The notes below the pieces were generated by a model. That model had not been told where the DNA came from, did no database searches, and worked only from the letters and a program-made list of their open reading frames with translations. From assembly GCA_011037195.1 (NCBI GenBank), contig JAAEAF010002614.1:51182-115181 (forward strand): 64,000 bases of DNA. The letters run 5' to 3'. The position numbers and the translations under genes were made by a program. Shown here one piece after another: positions 33,170-44,529 of this stretch. Source of the stretch: Triatoma infestans. Its lineage: Eukaryota; Arthropoda; Insecta; Hemiptera; Reduviidae. Numbering within the stretch: position 1 is the first letter of the stretch; every line of letters begins with the position of its first letter.

Positions 33170-33895
33170 GTATATTTTCAAATTAGTCAACTTTTCAGGT
33201 GCCAAAAAATTGTTTATTAAAAAGATCTTTTGTCTCATATTAAACACTCCCAATTATCAATTATATTTGGAAAATGGTAGAAAACTTATATATAACCGTA
33301 TATTAGAGTTGAATATAAATTATATTATGTAAAATATTGAATTATAATTCTGATCGACTTCCATACATTGTAGCTACGCAGGGTATTAAAACAAAGAGTA
33401 GTCTATGGTTTGAAGAATGGCTAAATTTGGCAGAATATCTAGACTGTGTTTCTAGATAGAGAATTATAACAGTAGATAGGATGACCGGAAAGTGCGGAAT
33501 ATCATTTATTGTATAAAAAACTTGATCATAATATTATAAATATATATTTATAATGAATTTAGTTTGGATTTAATTAGAACAATATTTAAAGCAAAATGCG
33601 AATTATTTGATTTAAATTATAAACCATGGATAAATGATATTGTGTATTTTACCTGTTCAATGTGTAATTTAAATGAAGATGAAAATATGTTGCATATAAT
33701 AGGTAACTGTCCTATTATCAGTGGTTTTAGGAATAAATATTTGGCACAAAATGTTTTGAATGAACAAATTATTATGTGGTTAAACGGAAAGGATTTCCAA
33801 AAATTGTATATTTTTTTAAAACATGGTTTTTAAAATACAGACAGTTTCTTAATTCAACTATAACTAAGATGTATAATATATTTCTTTTCAATAAA
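33170..33895 (+). mobile_element. LINE ORF2 C-terminal fragment
   Basis: Frames at 33170-33330 and 33564-33833 read like the C-terminus of the large LINE at 38.98-45.42 kb. The second frame contains CSMCNLNEDENMLHIIGNC, the same type of Cys/His knuckle as CNQYSMDDIAHFIFQC in that LINE. The RT core is missing, so this is a 5'-truncated copy with frameshifts. Confidence 0.7.
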
Positions 33896-33908
33896 TTAAT
33901 TGTAATTA

Positions 33909-34230
33909 GAATGAGATGTTTGTGGCCAGTGGAGTTTTTAAAGAAAAAGAATTCTTTGTTGCTCTACGTTTCGGGTACCATTGGTGCCCTTCTTCAGGAG
34001 CTCTTTAGGGTAGGAGAGGTGTGAACGTTGAAACGTTGAGACTGAAATCTCAACTGAGAAAACTGTTAGTTGGAGCTGTTCCTCTCCTACCCTAAAGAGC
34101 TACTGAAGAAGGGCACCAATGGTACCCGAAACGTAGAGCAACAAAGAATTCTTTTTCTTTAAATACTCCTCTGGCCATTGCCGTACAAACATCTCATTGT
34201 AATTTTAAAGCCGGACGATTTGAATACCAT
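33909..34230 (+). mobile_element. Fold-back element F2, 322 bp, 13-bp TSD
   Basis: Two arms of about 110 bp (33911-34022 and about 34079-34196) are inverted copies around a ~57-bp spacer. The right end has an extra TTTAAAGCCGGACGATTTGA.. tail. TTAATTGTAATTA is duplicated at 33896-33908 and 34231-34243. Each arm holds CTGAAGA + stem + GAAAC, on the plus strand at 34103-34132 and on the minus strand at 33997-33968. No ORF. This is a different sequence family from the F1 elements, but with the same architecture. Confidence 0.85.
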
Positions 34231-34243
34231 TTAATTGTAATTA

Positions 34244-34640
34244 AGCTTAATGAATTTTTCTGTTTTCCTTTTTATTGTTAAAAATTAATCCGAAGGAACA
34301 ACTCCTGGTAGACGGATTTACAGTGCTTAACTATGTATGATTCCATTGACTAACTGTTTTTTTTTTTTTGTATTTAATGTATAACAATATTTATCTATGC
34401 TATCTATCCATTATTTATCTATATCATCTAGTCAACATTTTAAAGAACTGCCATAAAAAAAACGTGTTAAGGATCCTCTAAAAATTCGATTAGAAAAAAA
34501 AAGAATATCGAAAGTGAAGAGAATTACTCAAACTTTCTTTTTCTGCAACCTACATCTTCTAAATGATAAATTTGCTGCAAATTTGAAATGTTTACAAATT
34601 GCTTAGTTGCCTTGAATATAATAAAAGGGGAGTTACCTTA
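34244..34640. other. Unassigned
   Basis: AT-rich sequence; nothing recognised. Confidence 0.4.
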
Positions 34641-34644
34641 CTAT

Positions 34645-34910
34645 AAAAAAACAAAAAAAAAAAAACAGGAAACCTGGCTATATAATAAAATAGAACTTTT
34701 AAAAGGAAACTTGACGTTCTGAACTCCTCCTTCAAAAATAACAGAAATAAAATTTTTAAGGGAAAAAAGTTTCAAACAAACACACACACACACTCATTTT
34801 TTTCAAACCAACTTTTAATAAAAGCATTTCCGGTTTCCAGTTTGAAGCATTTATTTCTGATTAACTTTCTTCGGGACTTTTTGTGATCAAGTTCGAATTT
34901 TCTTTTGCGT
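34645..34910 (-). repeat. Family A fragment
   Basis: It has an AAAAGGAAACTTGACGTTCT block, a CACACACACAC tract and ATTTCCGGTTTCCAGTTTG. Scrambled and diverged. Confidence 0.5.
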
Positions 34911-35104
34911 TTGTATACAAACATTTCTATAATAGGTATTAGAAGGAGAGAATCGGGTTAGTAAGATGAATAAAGTGGAAGTAATGCTGAACACTGTATA
35001 ATAAGGAAAGTAATACAAACTGATTCGTATATAAGGACTTTATAGATACGAATATATAAAATGGTAGTAAGAGATTTAGCGTGGGAAAGGGTTGTTGACG
35101 CGTT

Positions 35105-35260
35105 GTGAATGCTGTATGAACTGTTGCTAGACTCCCCCCCCCCGTATGGCTAACGTAGCTGTATTTAAACAGATTCTCCCACTCTAGTCTGTGGGAGTCA
35201 CTAGTGAGTGAGACTGTCAATCGCTCTGCTTTAGATTCCTCTCTTCGGATCGTATTACAA
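35105..35260 (+). repeat. Diverged copy of the window-start 191-bp unit
   Basis: TGTATTTAAACAGATTCTCC, CACTCTAGTCTG and CCTCTCTTCGGATCGTAT match the order and spacing of the unit at 1-191. A C-run interrupts it at about 35133-35143. Confidence 0.7.
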
Positions 35261-35261
35261 T

Positions 35262-36090
35262 TGCTAAAAGCCACTTTTTCAACCTCGGATTATATTTCCG
35301 GTGAAAAAAAACAACTTCTGAAATTTTAAAACCATAAATCATCGAATAACATTTGAAATTTAACGTCACGAATTGTTTTTTTTTTTTAAATATTTCAAAT
35401 AAGGGTGATACGTTTATTTCTATACAATTAGTATATCAAGCTTAAAGGAAATCGTTGTAGGCGTTTTATGAGGGAATTCCAAAAAAAACCTCAAAAACTT
35501 ATTCAGAGTAAAGTGGTGCTTCTGATTAACCGATTTTCTTCAAATTTGGTATTCTAGCAATACTTCTAATTTATGTTAAGATTGTATACGTTTTGGAACC
35601 ATGAATTGTACTAAAGTGATACTTTAGTGGAAAGCTTCAAGCTACTGTACCCCCGCACCTCCGAAAAAGAAATCAATTTTCCCGAGAAAATGTTTCAAAT
35701 AAAAGTGATAGTTGGATTTAAGTGTGTAGCTGGTATATCAAGTTTAATGAAAATCGTTTTGACCTTTTTAAGAGAAAATTTGCGAAAAAATTAAAAAAAA
35801 AAAACTTTTCAGTAAAGTACCACTTCCGTTTGATGGATTCTGATCGAAACTTTTGTAACCTAAATGCGGTGGTAGTATCCAAACTGAATAACAAAGTTTG
35901 GGTTTTTTGCAATTTTTTCATTTTTGAGATTTTTTTTTTGGTTCACATACAGGTCTTTTGCTAGAAACATATTTTTTTTTTTCATTTTCTGGGGACCTCG
36001 AAACATGTATATCTGGTGAAAACTCGATTTCCAAAAAACTGGCATTTTTCTCAATATTTCCTATTACAAGGAGTAAGAGAAAGGAGAAAA
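35262..36090 (-). repeat. Family A: end fragment plus one longer copy
   Basis: Positions 35262-35345 hold a terminal piece (TTTCCGGTGAAAAAAAAC). Positions 35385-36090 are a copy with ACTTCCGTTTGATGGATTCT and the GAACTTTTGTAACC..GTGGTAGTATCC segment, ending CTATTACAAGGAGTAAGAGA. The many small ORFs on both strands here are shadows. Confidence 0.75.
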
Positions 36091-36375
36091 TATATATATA
36101 TGTCTGCCTCCTGTTATAACCATTCAACTAATATTGGTCCCCTGATGAAAATAAAGGAAAGAAACTTCCTTTTTTTGAATAAACAAATCATTACTTTCCA
36201 AAGCCTTAGAGAATTGTAGGTTTCATTCTTCTTCTTTTTATATATATAATCAGCTGGGAAACAGCTGTTTCTTTTCTTAGAGTTCAAGATAATCAATGCA
36301 AAAGTCTTAAATTACAAGTAGGTTTAAAATCTACTAAGAAAATAATATACTCAATTTTATTGGATAATTTAATTT

Positions 36376-36530
36376 AAACAACAAACCACAAATTTAATAT
36401 AGAAATCAGATTAATTTGCAAATTAAAAGAATTTTTCTTCATTAAGATGGCTGGTCCATCGCTAGCTCTACCATTAGATTTCTCATGAGCTTTTACGAAA
36501 AGCATGAATGGCCTGGAAAGAAGAGAAGGC
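36376..36530 (-). CDS. Possible small exon after a strong splice acceptor (weak call)
   Basis: On the minus strand, a pyrimidine tract ending CTTCTCTTCTTTCCAG (about 36530-36515) is followed by a stop-free segment reading FVKAHEKSNGRASDGPAIL. The polypyrimidine tract and AG are good. The coding call rests only on the open frame (45 codons to a stop). No family was recognised. It could equally be chance. Confidence 0.2.
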
Positions 36531-36689
36531 AGAACTAGGCTAAAGACGAGGATCAAGTTTTTACAAAACACAAAATATTCATTTTTTTTTTTTGTTTTAA
36601 ATTGATTAATCGAATCGATATTAAACGAGTTTTTAACATGGCCAATATTAACATATAAATAAATTGAGAATATTATGTAATGTAATGAT

Positions 36690-37005
36690 GGGGATGTGTG
36701 TAGGTAGCTTATGGCGTGAGCGTTTTAGTGAAAAGGGCTTGTAATGTTGAGATAAAGATAGAAGTATTAAGAATAATTAAGAAGTCACCACTGTTTTATA
36801 AATAATTATATTCTGTTAAAATAATAACTATAACTTATTTGATATTATAAACTTATTTAATATATCGTGAAACTGGCACTGATACTAAGAGAGCGATTCC
36901 TGAAATGTTCTGGCTTGGAAGAAGAATGCGACTCTTTGTTCTTCAGTTTCTCCCCTGTTAGGAGAAGGGGGTAGTACAATGCCATAATTGTTCTTGTACC
37001 GTACC
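36690..37005 (+). mobile_element. LTR-retrotransposon fragment, copy 3
   Basis: Inverted relative to 4165-4545 and 20735-21080: GTAGCTTATGGCGTGAGCG, then AAGAATAATTAAGAAGTCAC, AAACTGGCACTGAT and CCCCTGTTAGGAGAAGGGGG. It shares the LTR/PBS-like junction at about 36870-36880 and extends furthest into the leader. Confidence 0.6.
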
Positions 37006-37179
37006 AGTAACTGGACTTGTATATCTGGCTAGCCCTTTTCCAATGGAATGTCAATCTTTTTCTTAATTTGAAATAATATAAAATATTCTAAAATTATTTT
37101 TAAAAACTATTATTTTTCGATTTTGTCCTTCCATTACAATTACCATGGAAAGAGTTAAAGTCGTGTACACCAATATGAC

Positions 37180-37310
37180 AAATTTACTCCTGGAGAAGAA
37201 GCTTCCATTGGTTTGTGTTCCATCTTCTTTTATATTCGGTGATAAAACGCAATTTGGAAAATTTGGCATATTCGTAATACTTACTCTTACAGCAGTAAAA
37301 GAAAGTAAAA
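37180..37310 (-). repeat. Family A terminal fragment
   Basis: It has ATATTCGGTGATAAAACGC and GGCATATTCGTAATACTTAC, ending TCTTACAGCAGTAAAAGAAA, the same CAGCAGTAA variant as at 5389 and 9656. Confidence 0.6.
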
Positions 37311-38220
37311 ACAAAACACGTGACCTCAGACCATAGTCCCATCCAATCACAAGTTAGAATCAGTACATCAGTGGTCGTCGGAGTGGGGGACTAAAATATT
37401 TAGAACTGAGTCAGTTACCTTTCATTACAGGTAATCCAATGAAGAAAGAAAGAGAGCGCGCGCGATAGAGAGAGAAAGGGCAGTGAAGAGCGCTTGATGG
37501 AGTTGGGGGGTCTCTTTTGAAAATGAAATTTGTGTGTAAGACCGCAAATCTTTCCTGAGACCTGGAAAGCCTTCATGTTGTCGGCTGGAGTTGAGTGAAT
37601 GGGAATACTCTCAAACTGGGTATGGGTACTTGGAAGAGAGGAAATTCCTTGGTTAGGTTTCCTGGGAAAGTGCTAAGCCTATTACAACAGAACTGGGTAG
37701 AAACGTTTACTGCTCTCGCTGGGTGTAGAGCTATGACTCGTTTACACACACACACACACACACATACGTACCCATCCCACGAAGTAACATTACCCATCAA
37801 CACAAAAACCACCATTCAGAGTCGCCTTTAACCGAAACACACACACACACACCCAAATGCAGTCTCTATTTTCCCGCTTTAAGTCTTAACACCCCACCCA
37901 CAAGATGTTTCTCTCTTACCACATTCTATGGTCTTTCTTCGGCCGGGGATAAGAAGAAGTAAAACATTATACCCTATTCACCACCAGTAAGCATTGATGC
38001 TATGCCTTTGATCTATGAATTATGGTGGATTTTTTTTTTTTTAGTTTCTTTTTGTATTTATTTGTCCCTTTCAACGATTGAGTTATCATCCAAAAAGCTT
38101 TTATTTAAATTGTAAGTAACCATTTTGTTTTTTAGCTTTAACCTGTTGGTTTCTTGAAGAAATAAATAAACTCAAGATTTTTATGACTTTCTTTTCCTTT
38201 CTTAAGTTTATATTGGAAGA
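37311..38220. other. Unassigned; CA microsatellites
   Basis: (CA)n runs at about 37744-37764 and 37838-37852. Long overlapping ORFs on both strands at 37573-37831 are driven by the repeat. No family is recognised. Confidence 0.45.
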
Positions 38221-38224
38221 ATTC

Positions 38225-38945
38225 CTCCCAAAACTTTCAATGTTATTTAGATAGTAAAAATCGTACCAATAAATTGATAAATTTCACTTTTGGAGATAAG
38301 CTTTAAGTTGACAGTGGCTATCCTAAGTAGTTTAGAATGATTACATCACAGTCCACATAACAGTGCTAACAAACACAGTATTAATTAGTGGCAAATTCTG
38401 CCAAAAAAATCAGTTTTTCCGGGAAAATGTTTCAAATAAAAATGATTCGTTCGTACCTGTACAAATTAACATTCCAAGTTTAAAGAAAATCATTGTAGCC
38501 GTTTTCGAGAAAAACCCCCGCCTAAACTCAAAAAAAAACTTTCTGTAAAGGTCACACTTCAGTGGAACTATTTTCTTCAAATTTGGAATTCCTAGCACTA
38601 TATTTAAATTATATAAATATTATATAGGTGATAGAACCATATATTGTACTGAAATGGTACTTCAGAGAAAAAGCTTAACGCCAAATCTGTTCCCCCCACA
38701 ACCACCCAAAAAGATCAACTTCCCTAGGAAAATGTTTCTGAAAAACTTAATTCAATAAATTTGAACTTCAGGTTGATGGATTTTGACTGACCATAAGCTT
38801 ATTGTCATTTCGGGTGGTAGTAACTAAACGTAATACCTAGTGTGAGCTTCCCGCAATTTTTCGTTTTTGAGATATTTTGTTCACACACACTCGCACACAC
38901 ACACACTACTGGGCATCTTGAAATTCTACTTCTAATGCGTATATT
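38225..38945 (-). repeat. Family A fragment
   Basis: It contains CGGGAAAATGTTTCAAATAA, AGTTTAAAGAAAATCATTG, TTCAGGTTGATGGATTTTG and a CACACACTCGCACACACACA tract (about 38883-38905). The terminal palindrome is missing. Confidence 0.7.
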
Positions 38946-39485
38946 AATAACATATAAGTGGTAGAACTGTATATTGATATGAGGAGTTGAGTGCGTGCTT
39001 TGTTAGTATGAACATGTCTGATTGTAGCTATTGACTTTTTTTTTTAGTGTGGTTTTGGATACTTTTCTGAAATAAATTTGTACCATCCGATTAAGAATTT
39101 TTCTCTTTATTTTGTGGGGTGATATTTGGCTATTATTTGTGCGAAAAACTGTTTTGTAAACCGTGGAAAACGCTTGAAAATTGTCTATATAAGTTGGAGG
39201 TTTATTTACCGGTGTTTATTCTGTGACTTATTATTTACTTTACAAGGTTTATTAGTGGTAGTCACTCCCACTTTGTCATTTGTACTTCACGAGGTGAAGC
39301 TGGCACGTCTTGCTCTATTACTTATTACGTGCTTATTTAAAAAATTTGCAGTCATTTCAAATTTATTTGATTTGATTTCTTTTACATACTTCTAAATAAA
39401 TAAAAAAATGAATGAAAAAGAATCAACTCATATTCTGCCTACTTCTGGTTCAATTTTAGAAAGTAAAATTGATAAAGTTCTAGAT

Positions 39486-40952
39486 CAGGGATGAGCAACA
39501 CGCGGCCCGTTAAACATGTTTATGCGGCCCGCCAAGCATTTCTAAAATTGAATTTATTTTATCGACTTTCTCCCATCAATATATTGTTATAAAATTAATT
39601 ATAATAAAATGGTAGTACATACTAAACCGAAACAATTTTTTGTGACGAGTTACTCACTTGTTTAAACATGCAATACGAACGCGCCGCGTCTGTGCTTGTT
39701 TGTGTTTGCTTCTGTCACACAATCAGTCAGACTGGTAAGCTGTTAACTAGCAATTTTAGCAATTTCTGTGTTTCTTGAAAGGCGTGAGTGCAATATTATT
39801 GCCAAAAAAGTAATATTAGATTCTTCTTTACTTTGGGTGGTTATGAAATGAACCTTTTTTTACAGCCAAAATTCTTATATTTATTTTTTCATTCAAATAT
39901 TACAATGTTTTCTGTTCCCTTACGTTTCCGCAATCAACGTGCTGTCTTCAGAGGGATACTACAATACAGACAATTATTTTATTTATATTATATTTGTATC
40001 TGTTTTTATTAAATTTGTATTATTTATAATATAATAATATTCTTTTTTATTTGTCCAAAAATTACTAATCTTATGTTTTATATTTTGAATTTTTTCTTTT
40101 CTTTTTAAGGCTTCGTCAGGTTATTGCTTTTTTTGAAACATTTTTTATACATTTTAGTTTAGTAACATTAATATGTGTTACATGTCTCTTTATTTTTATG
40201 AGAATAATGTGTCTCACTTTCCACATTTAAAAAAAGAAAACGTTACTACTTCTCAAAAATACGCACAATATATAGACATTTTAATCAACGAAATTCAATT
40301 ACGATTCCAAATGTTCAAAGCTGAGAAGACAGCGGTTTTCATGAAAATGTTTTCCTCGCCATTTAATATCGATGTGGATAAGTTCCCGAAGGCTTTCAAA
40401 TGGAAGTGCTTGACATGCAGAACAATACCGATTTAAAAAATGTATTCTTCTCAGTAAACATCGAAAATTTTTATAAATCTTATAAATTTTTATAAATCTT
40501 ATGTGAGCCCTGAGAAATTTCCACTTTTGACGAAAAATGCAAAGCAAATGATGTCTCTGTTCGTATGTTTGCGAACAATTATTTTCAACCATGAAATTAA
40601 TCAAAAATGACCACAGATCAAGACTGAGTGATGCACGATTAGAAAGCTGCGTACGTGTAGCTACCTCATCAATTCCGGCTGATATTGATCAGCTTGTATC
40701 GAAAAAACAATGCCAAATTTCTCATTAAAAATTTCAAGTAAATTCGTTTTTCTGTCCTTTTCTTGTTTGTTTTTATTTTGCATTAAAATTTGTATATGAA
40801 ATCTTTACTTTTTTTTAAACTTTATAGTTTTTTATTCTAATGTTTATTATAAATAAATTTTGTAAATTATTAATGTGTTACTTTATGTGCGGCCCGCCAA
40901 AAACATTTAAAATTTAAATTGGCCCGTTGATTGAAAAGGTTGCTCACCCCTG
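39486..40952 (+). mobile_element. hAT DNA transposon, 1467 bp, 8-bp TSD
   Basis: The left end is CAGGGATGAGCAACACGCGG, and the right end, inverted, is CAGGGGTGAGCAACCTTTTC. TTCTAGAT is duplicated at 39478-39485 and 40953-40960. The GCGGCCCG-rich subtermini match the CAGGGGTGxGCAAC..GGCCCG type of hAT ends (ZBED5/GTF2IRD2-related group, established knowledge). It carries only a decayed C-terminal transposase, so it is an internally deleted copy. Removing it restores the LINE ORF1 reading order. Confidence 0.93.
40200..40730 (+). pseudogene. hAT transposase C-terminal fragment
   Basis: The frame 40173-40436 reads HFPHLKKE, then LINEIQLRFQMFKAEK and FSSPFNIDVDKFPKAF. The adjacent frame adds LDMQNNTDLKN, then KSYK. 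This is the region preceding the hAT dimerisation domain in ZBED5/GTF2IRD2-like transposases. The ..ANNYFQP.. and SRLSDARLESCV-like sequence (40570-40660) corresponds to the dimerisation helix region with frameshifts. No catalytic D or E residues of the N-terminal part remain. Confidence 0.8.
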
Positions 40953-41723
40953 TTCTAGATAATTTTACAAAACTTAGTCAAGAAATTGAAAGTACTGACC
41001 AGACAAAACAGGCTAATATTCCTATGAAAGTCTGGGTTCCCTTATCAGTAGTTACAAGGATGAAATTCATAAGTTATACGAAGAAAAACAAATCTTTACG
41101 CAACAGATTGGTTGAAATACAATTTAATCAAAATATTTCTGATCAGAATAAATTAAAAAAACGTATTCAAGTATATGGAGGTACCATATAAAGAAAAAGA
41201 GAACCTTGAGGAAATTTTCCAAAAATTATGTGCGTCACTACAATACAATTTTGAAGGAAAGTTACTCGATAATTATTATAGAATTAAAACTAAGAATAGG
41301 GACACCACAAACTTAATAGTTTATTTGTAAGATATGGGATAAAATAAATTTTCTAGCAGCATGTAAAAATAAAAAGAGGGAACTGAATTTAGCTACATAT
41401 AATATCAATTTTGATTCAAAAGACTCTCAGTCTAGAATTTATATAAATGAATAATGTCTGCTAAAAATAGTGAGCTGTTTAAAAAAGCAAAGGCAGTACA
41501 GAAAGAAAATTTAATAAAATGTGTTTGGTTTCGAAGTGGAAAAAGTTTCTTCAGAAGTACGGATAATGCTCCTACAGTTATAGTTAAACAAGAAAGTGAC
41601 CCACCTTATACTGAGCCTTATTGTACAGATTCTTCTGAATTTGATTCTGAGAGGAAGAGTGGGTCAAGAAAGAGGAGCGTCAAGAGGAGTAGATCTACAA
41701 GGACAAAGGACTAGCAATTACAG

Positions 41724-43863
41724 TTGTCTGATGAAAAAGATAAGGATTCCGAAAGCAAATACCTAACTATTAGTTTCTGGAATGTTTATGGCCATAATTC
41801 TCTGTTTCACATGTCCTCTACAGAAATTCATGCGCTTCTACAGAAAGAGATTATTTGTCTCTGTGAGACATGGTTATCAGTAAAATCTTTTCCCATTCCA
41901 TCATTTCTATCTTGAGTACGAGCACTATTCTGAGGCTGTAAAGATCCACAACAAAGGAAGAAGCAGTGGCGGGCTCCTGATTTTCGTCAAAAAGAATATA
42001 TGTTTTGCTGAAGTGTTAATTAGTGATCCGAACTAGATTTTCTTAAAGCTCAAATTTAATAACAGTTACACCCTGGTTATCGGAGTGGTTTATTTGAAGC
42101 CTAGCGACAAAGGTGATAATTTATTAAATATTTTTTCATATGTGGTTTACGATTTGATTTGTGAATACGGGTCCCAAAATTTGATAACTGGAGGTGACTT
42201 TAATTCGCGTATTGGTTCATTAAATTGTTTAGAGGAAGAAATGTTTGAAGGGCAAATTTAAATGGAATCAGATGTGCTATTGATGACATGATTAATGATA
42301 AGGAAGTAAATTTAGTTAATATTATGGAAGAGTTTGGTTTTGTCGTATGTAATGGGCGTAATTATCACCTTCCAATTACACCTACCTTTCTAAATTGTGT
42401 TCAAGAACAGTAGAGTATGTATGGGTTACTATGGATTCAATCTACATTATTTATGAATAGAAAATATCTCTGCCTTTCTCACCACTGTTCGTGTACATTA
42501 AAATTATTTTTAAATGGACTAACACTTCAAGAAAATAATTCAGAAAGTTTTAACTCTATTAGGAGTAAACATGTTATATGTAGAAATGTAGGAAACTTAT
42601 TAGATTTTTACAATCATTTAGAAAACAGTCCTAATATTTATTTTAATAGTAACAATGTTGAAGACTTGTATAATAATTTGTATTTAAGTTTGTCGAACGC
42701 AATCGTTCATCTAATCTAATATGTTATAAAACCTACAGAAATTTTTACAATATTAATCAAAAACAGTGGTACACTAAAGAATGTCATTTAATTAAGAAAC
42801 AGTTGAACAAGTTATATAGAGTTATCGAAATTTTAAAACTCATTCCTCATTAATTGAATATATTAGTTTTAAAAAAAAGTATAGAACTGTTATTAAAAAC
42901 AATAAAAATTTTTATTTTAATGAGATTAAAAACTCAATTAGAGATGTCACAAATCCTTCAGAGTTTTCGGTAGGAAATTCCGTAGGAAAAGATGTTTTGA
43001 CATATGTCCGAAGGAATCTCGGATTGGGAAAATTTTGTCATGATATAATGCCTATAAAACCATCGTATCCTTTGTTTGTCGGTTTTGTTCATCCCTTATT
43101 AGATGAGGATACTTCCCTGGATGAAGTACTAAATAGTATAGCCTTTTGTAAAAATAATAAAGCAATGCGACTTGACTCGTCCCTAATGAATGTTATAATT
43201 TTTGCCTAGCCCCTGCATTCATTACCTATTAAATTTATTTAATAAAATTTGGAATGCAGAGAATTTTCCCACCAGTTAGCGTAAAATGAAAATGATTCAT
43301 CCATATAAAAAAGGCGATTAACGTAATCCGGAAAATTACAGAGGCATAGCCATTTTAGTACAATCACAAAAAATTTTACATACGTTATATATAACAGGCT
43401 AGTGAAATGGGCTGAAGTAAACAACATAATACCCGAAGAGCAAATGGGATTTAGAAATGGGAGGGGACGCCGTATTTACCTTATCTGCCGTCATATCTAT
43501 TCAATTGAGATCTAAGAGAAGTAAACTATTTGCCACATTTGTGGATTTTAAAAGAGCGTTTGACTCTATTAACCATAGTCAGTTATGACACAAATTAAAC
43601 TCTCTAGGAATATGCGGCAAGACCCTAAGATTATTAATGTACCTCTACTCTCAGTCGGTAATGTTAATTTCCCAGGAAAGTCAATACTCAATAGAGATTC
43701 AGATCAACGAGGGAGTATTGCAAGGTGAAATTCTGAGTCCTCTGCTGTTCTCATTACACACGACCGACATTGCTAAATTTTTTATTTCGAAGGGAGCCAA
43801 CGGTATAAACATCCAATCTGATACGGATCTTAACGTTATTCTTTATGCTGATGATAGAATAGA
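41724..43863 (+). pseudogene. LINE ORF2, APE and first part of RT
   Basis: The start at 41724 reads YLTISFWNVYGHNSL, then EIICLCETWL, the first APE motifs. After a frameshift come IFVKKNICFAEVL, VVYLKPSDKGDN and LITGGDFNSRIGSLN, an intact GDFN box. The RT follows at about 43420-43860 with EEQMGFRNGRG, LFATFVDFKRAFDSINH, GVLQGEILSPLLF and LYADD. Stops and frameshifts are scattered, so it is not coding now. The AFD and YADD aspartates are conserved. Confidence 0.8.
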
Positions 43864-44527
43864 ATACAATATATTTATTTGCCTGGACATATGTTTTTAC
43901 ATACAATAGGCTCGTCAATATGTGGCTGCAATATAATACAAACAAATATACTTTGACGTACAATAAATATTATTAACACATTACTTGCAAAATAAACAGT
44001 GTCAGATCAGTCAGCGTTGAACTGGGTTACATTCCATTTGTTAGCTAGATACTCTTCTAATTTGTAAAAAGTGTTTTTTAATAAAAAAGTTTTAATAATT
44101 TTTTGCAATTTTTTCTTTTTTAAATTTCTTACTGATTCAGGAATTAAATTAAAAATTTTAGTTGCCATTGAGCTGGGAGCTTTATCAGATTTAAACAGTC
44201 TGTTTTTAGCATTATGTAAGTTATTTTTAGTCCTTACATTGTAGGAATGTTTATTACTCCTTAAATCTTTATTGTCACTATCTTTAATATCCATTATGTT
44301 TGCATAAATAAATAAAGACGGCAACGTAGGTATTCCATGCTCTTTAAATAATGGTTTACAGCTGTCTGATTTTTTCCTATTAAATATGATCCTCAAGGCC
44401 TTTTTTGCATTTTAAAAACAGTTTTTGCATTAGTGGCTGCTCCCCATAATAGTAAACCATAGCTCAGCTTTGACTGGAACAATCCGAAATACGCTGTTTT
44501 AAGTACCTCCAAAGATACTAAATACAG
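43862..44527 (-). mobile_element. Second LINE, 5' truncated, inserted antisense in the RT
   Basis: It sits between LYADD and VLLSS codons of the host LINE. The minus strand reads AYFGLFQSKLSYGLLLWGA and NAKTVFKMQKR, then RIIFNRKKSDSCKPLFKEHG and NIMDIKDSDNK..HSYNVRTKNNL. This is the C-terminal region of a jockey-type LINE (130-codon open frame at 44007-44396). GATGATA at 43852-43858 and GATACAG at 44527-44533 are the broken ends of the host codons (ADDTV), so any TSD is short (about 4-6 bp). Confidence 0.85.
44007..44396 (-). pseudogene. Jockey-type LINE ORF2 C-terminus
   Basis: An intact 129-residue frame with the conserved SYNVRTKNNL (N-x-R-x-K) and FNLIPESVRNLKKKKLQK segments, ending FNAD before a stop. 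It is open although the upstream RT is absent, consistent with a fairly recent 5'-truncated insertion, younger than the heavily broken LINE it entered. Confidence 0.8.
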
Positions 44528-44529
44528 GA

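Larger units (their letters stand above)
39409..41714 (+). pseudogene. LINE ORF1 (coiled coil plus FP25K-like domain), interrupted
   Basis: The first codons (MNEKESTHILPTSG) run to LDKVL-type sequence and stop at the hAT insertion. After it the frame resumes at 40953 with LDNFTKLSQEIESTDQTKQ. It continues with frameshifts through EIFQKLCASLQYNFEGKLLD and RIKTKNRDTTNLIV, then MSAKNSELFKKAKAVQKENL and VWFRSGKSFF..STDNAPTVIV. The NSELFKKAK..IKCVWFRSGKVFxR pattern is the baculovirus FP25K-like region known in many insect LINE ORF1s. The end is basic (RKRSVKRSRSTRTKD), which suits nucleic-acid binding. ORF2 starts 10 bp later. Confidence 0.75.

Noticed and set aside
37573..37831. Overlapping 80- and 78-codon ORFs on opposite strands
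   Set aside because: Both read through a CA/TG microsatellite (runs of CVCVCVC and HTHTHTHT), have no family resemblance, and are explained by low complexity.
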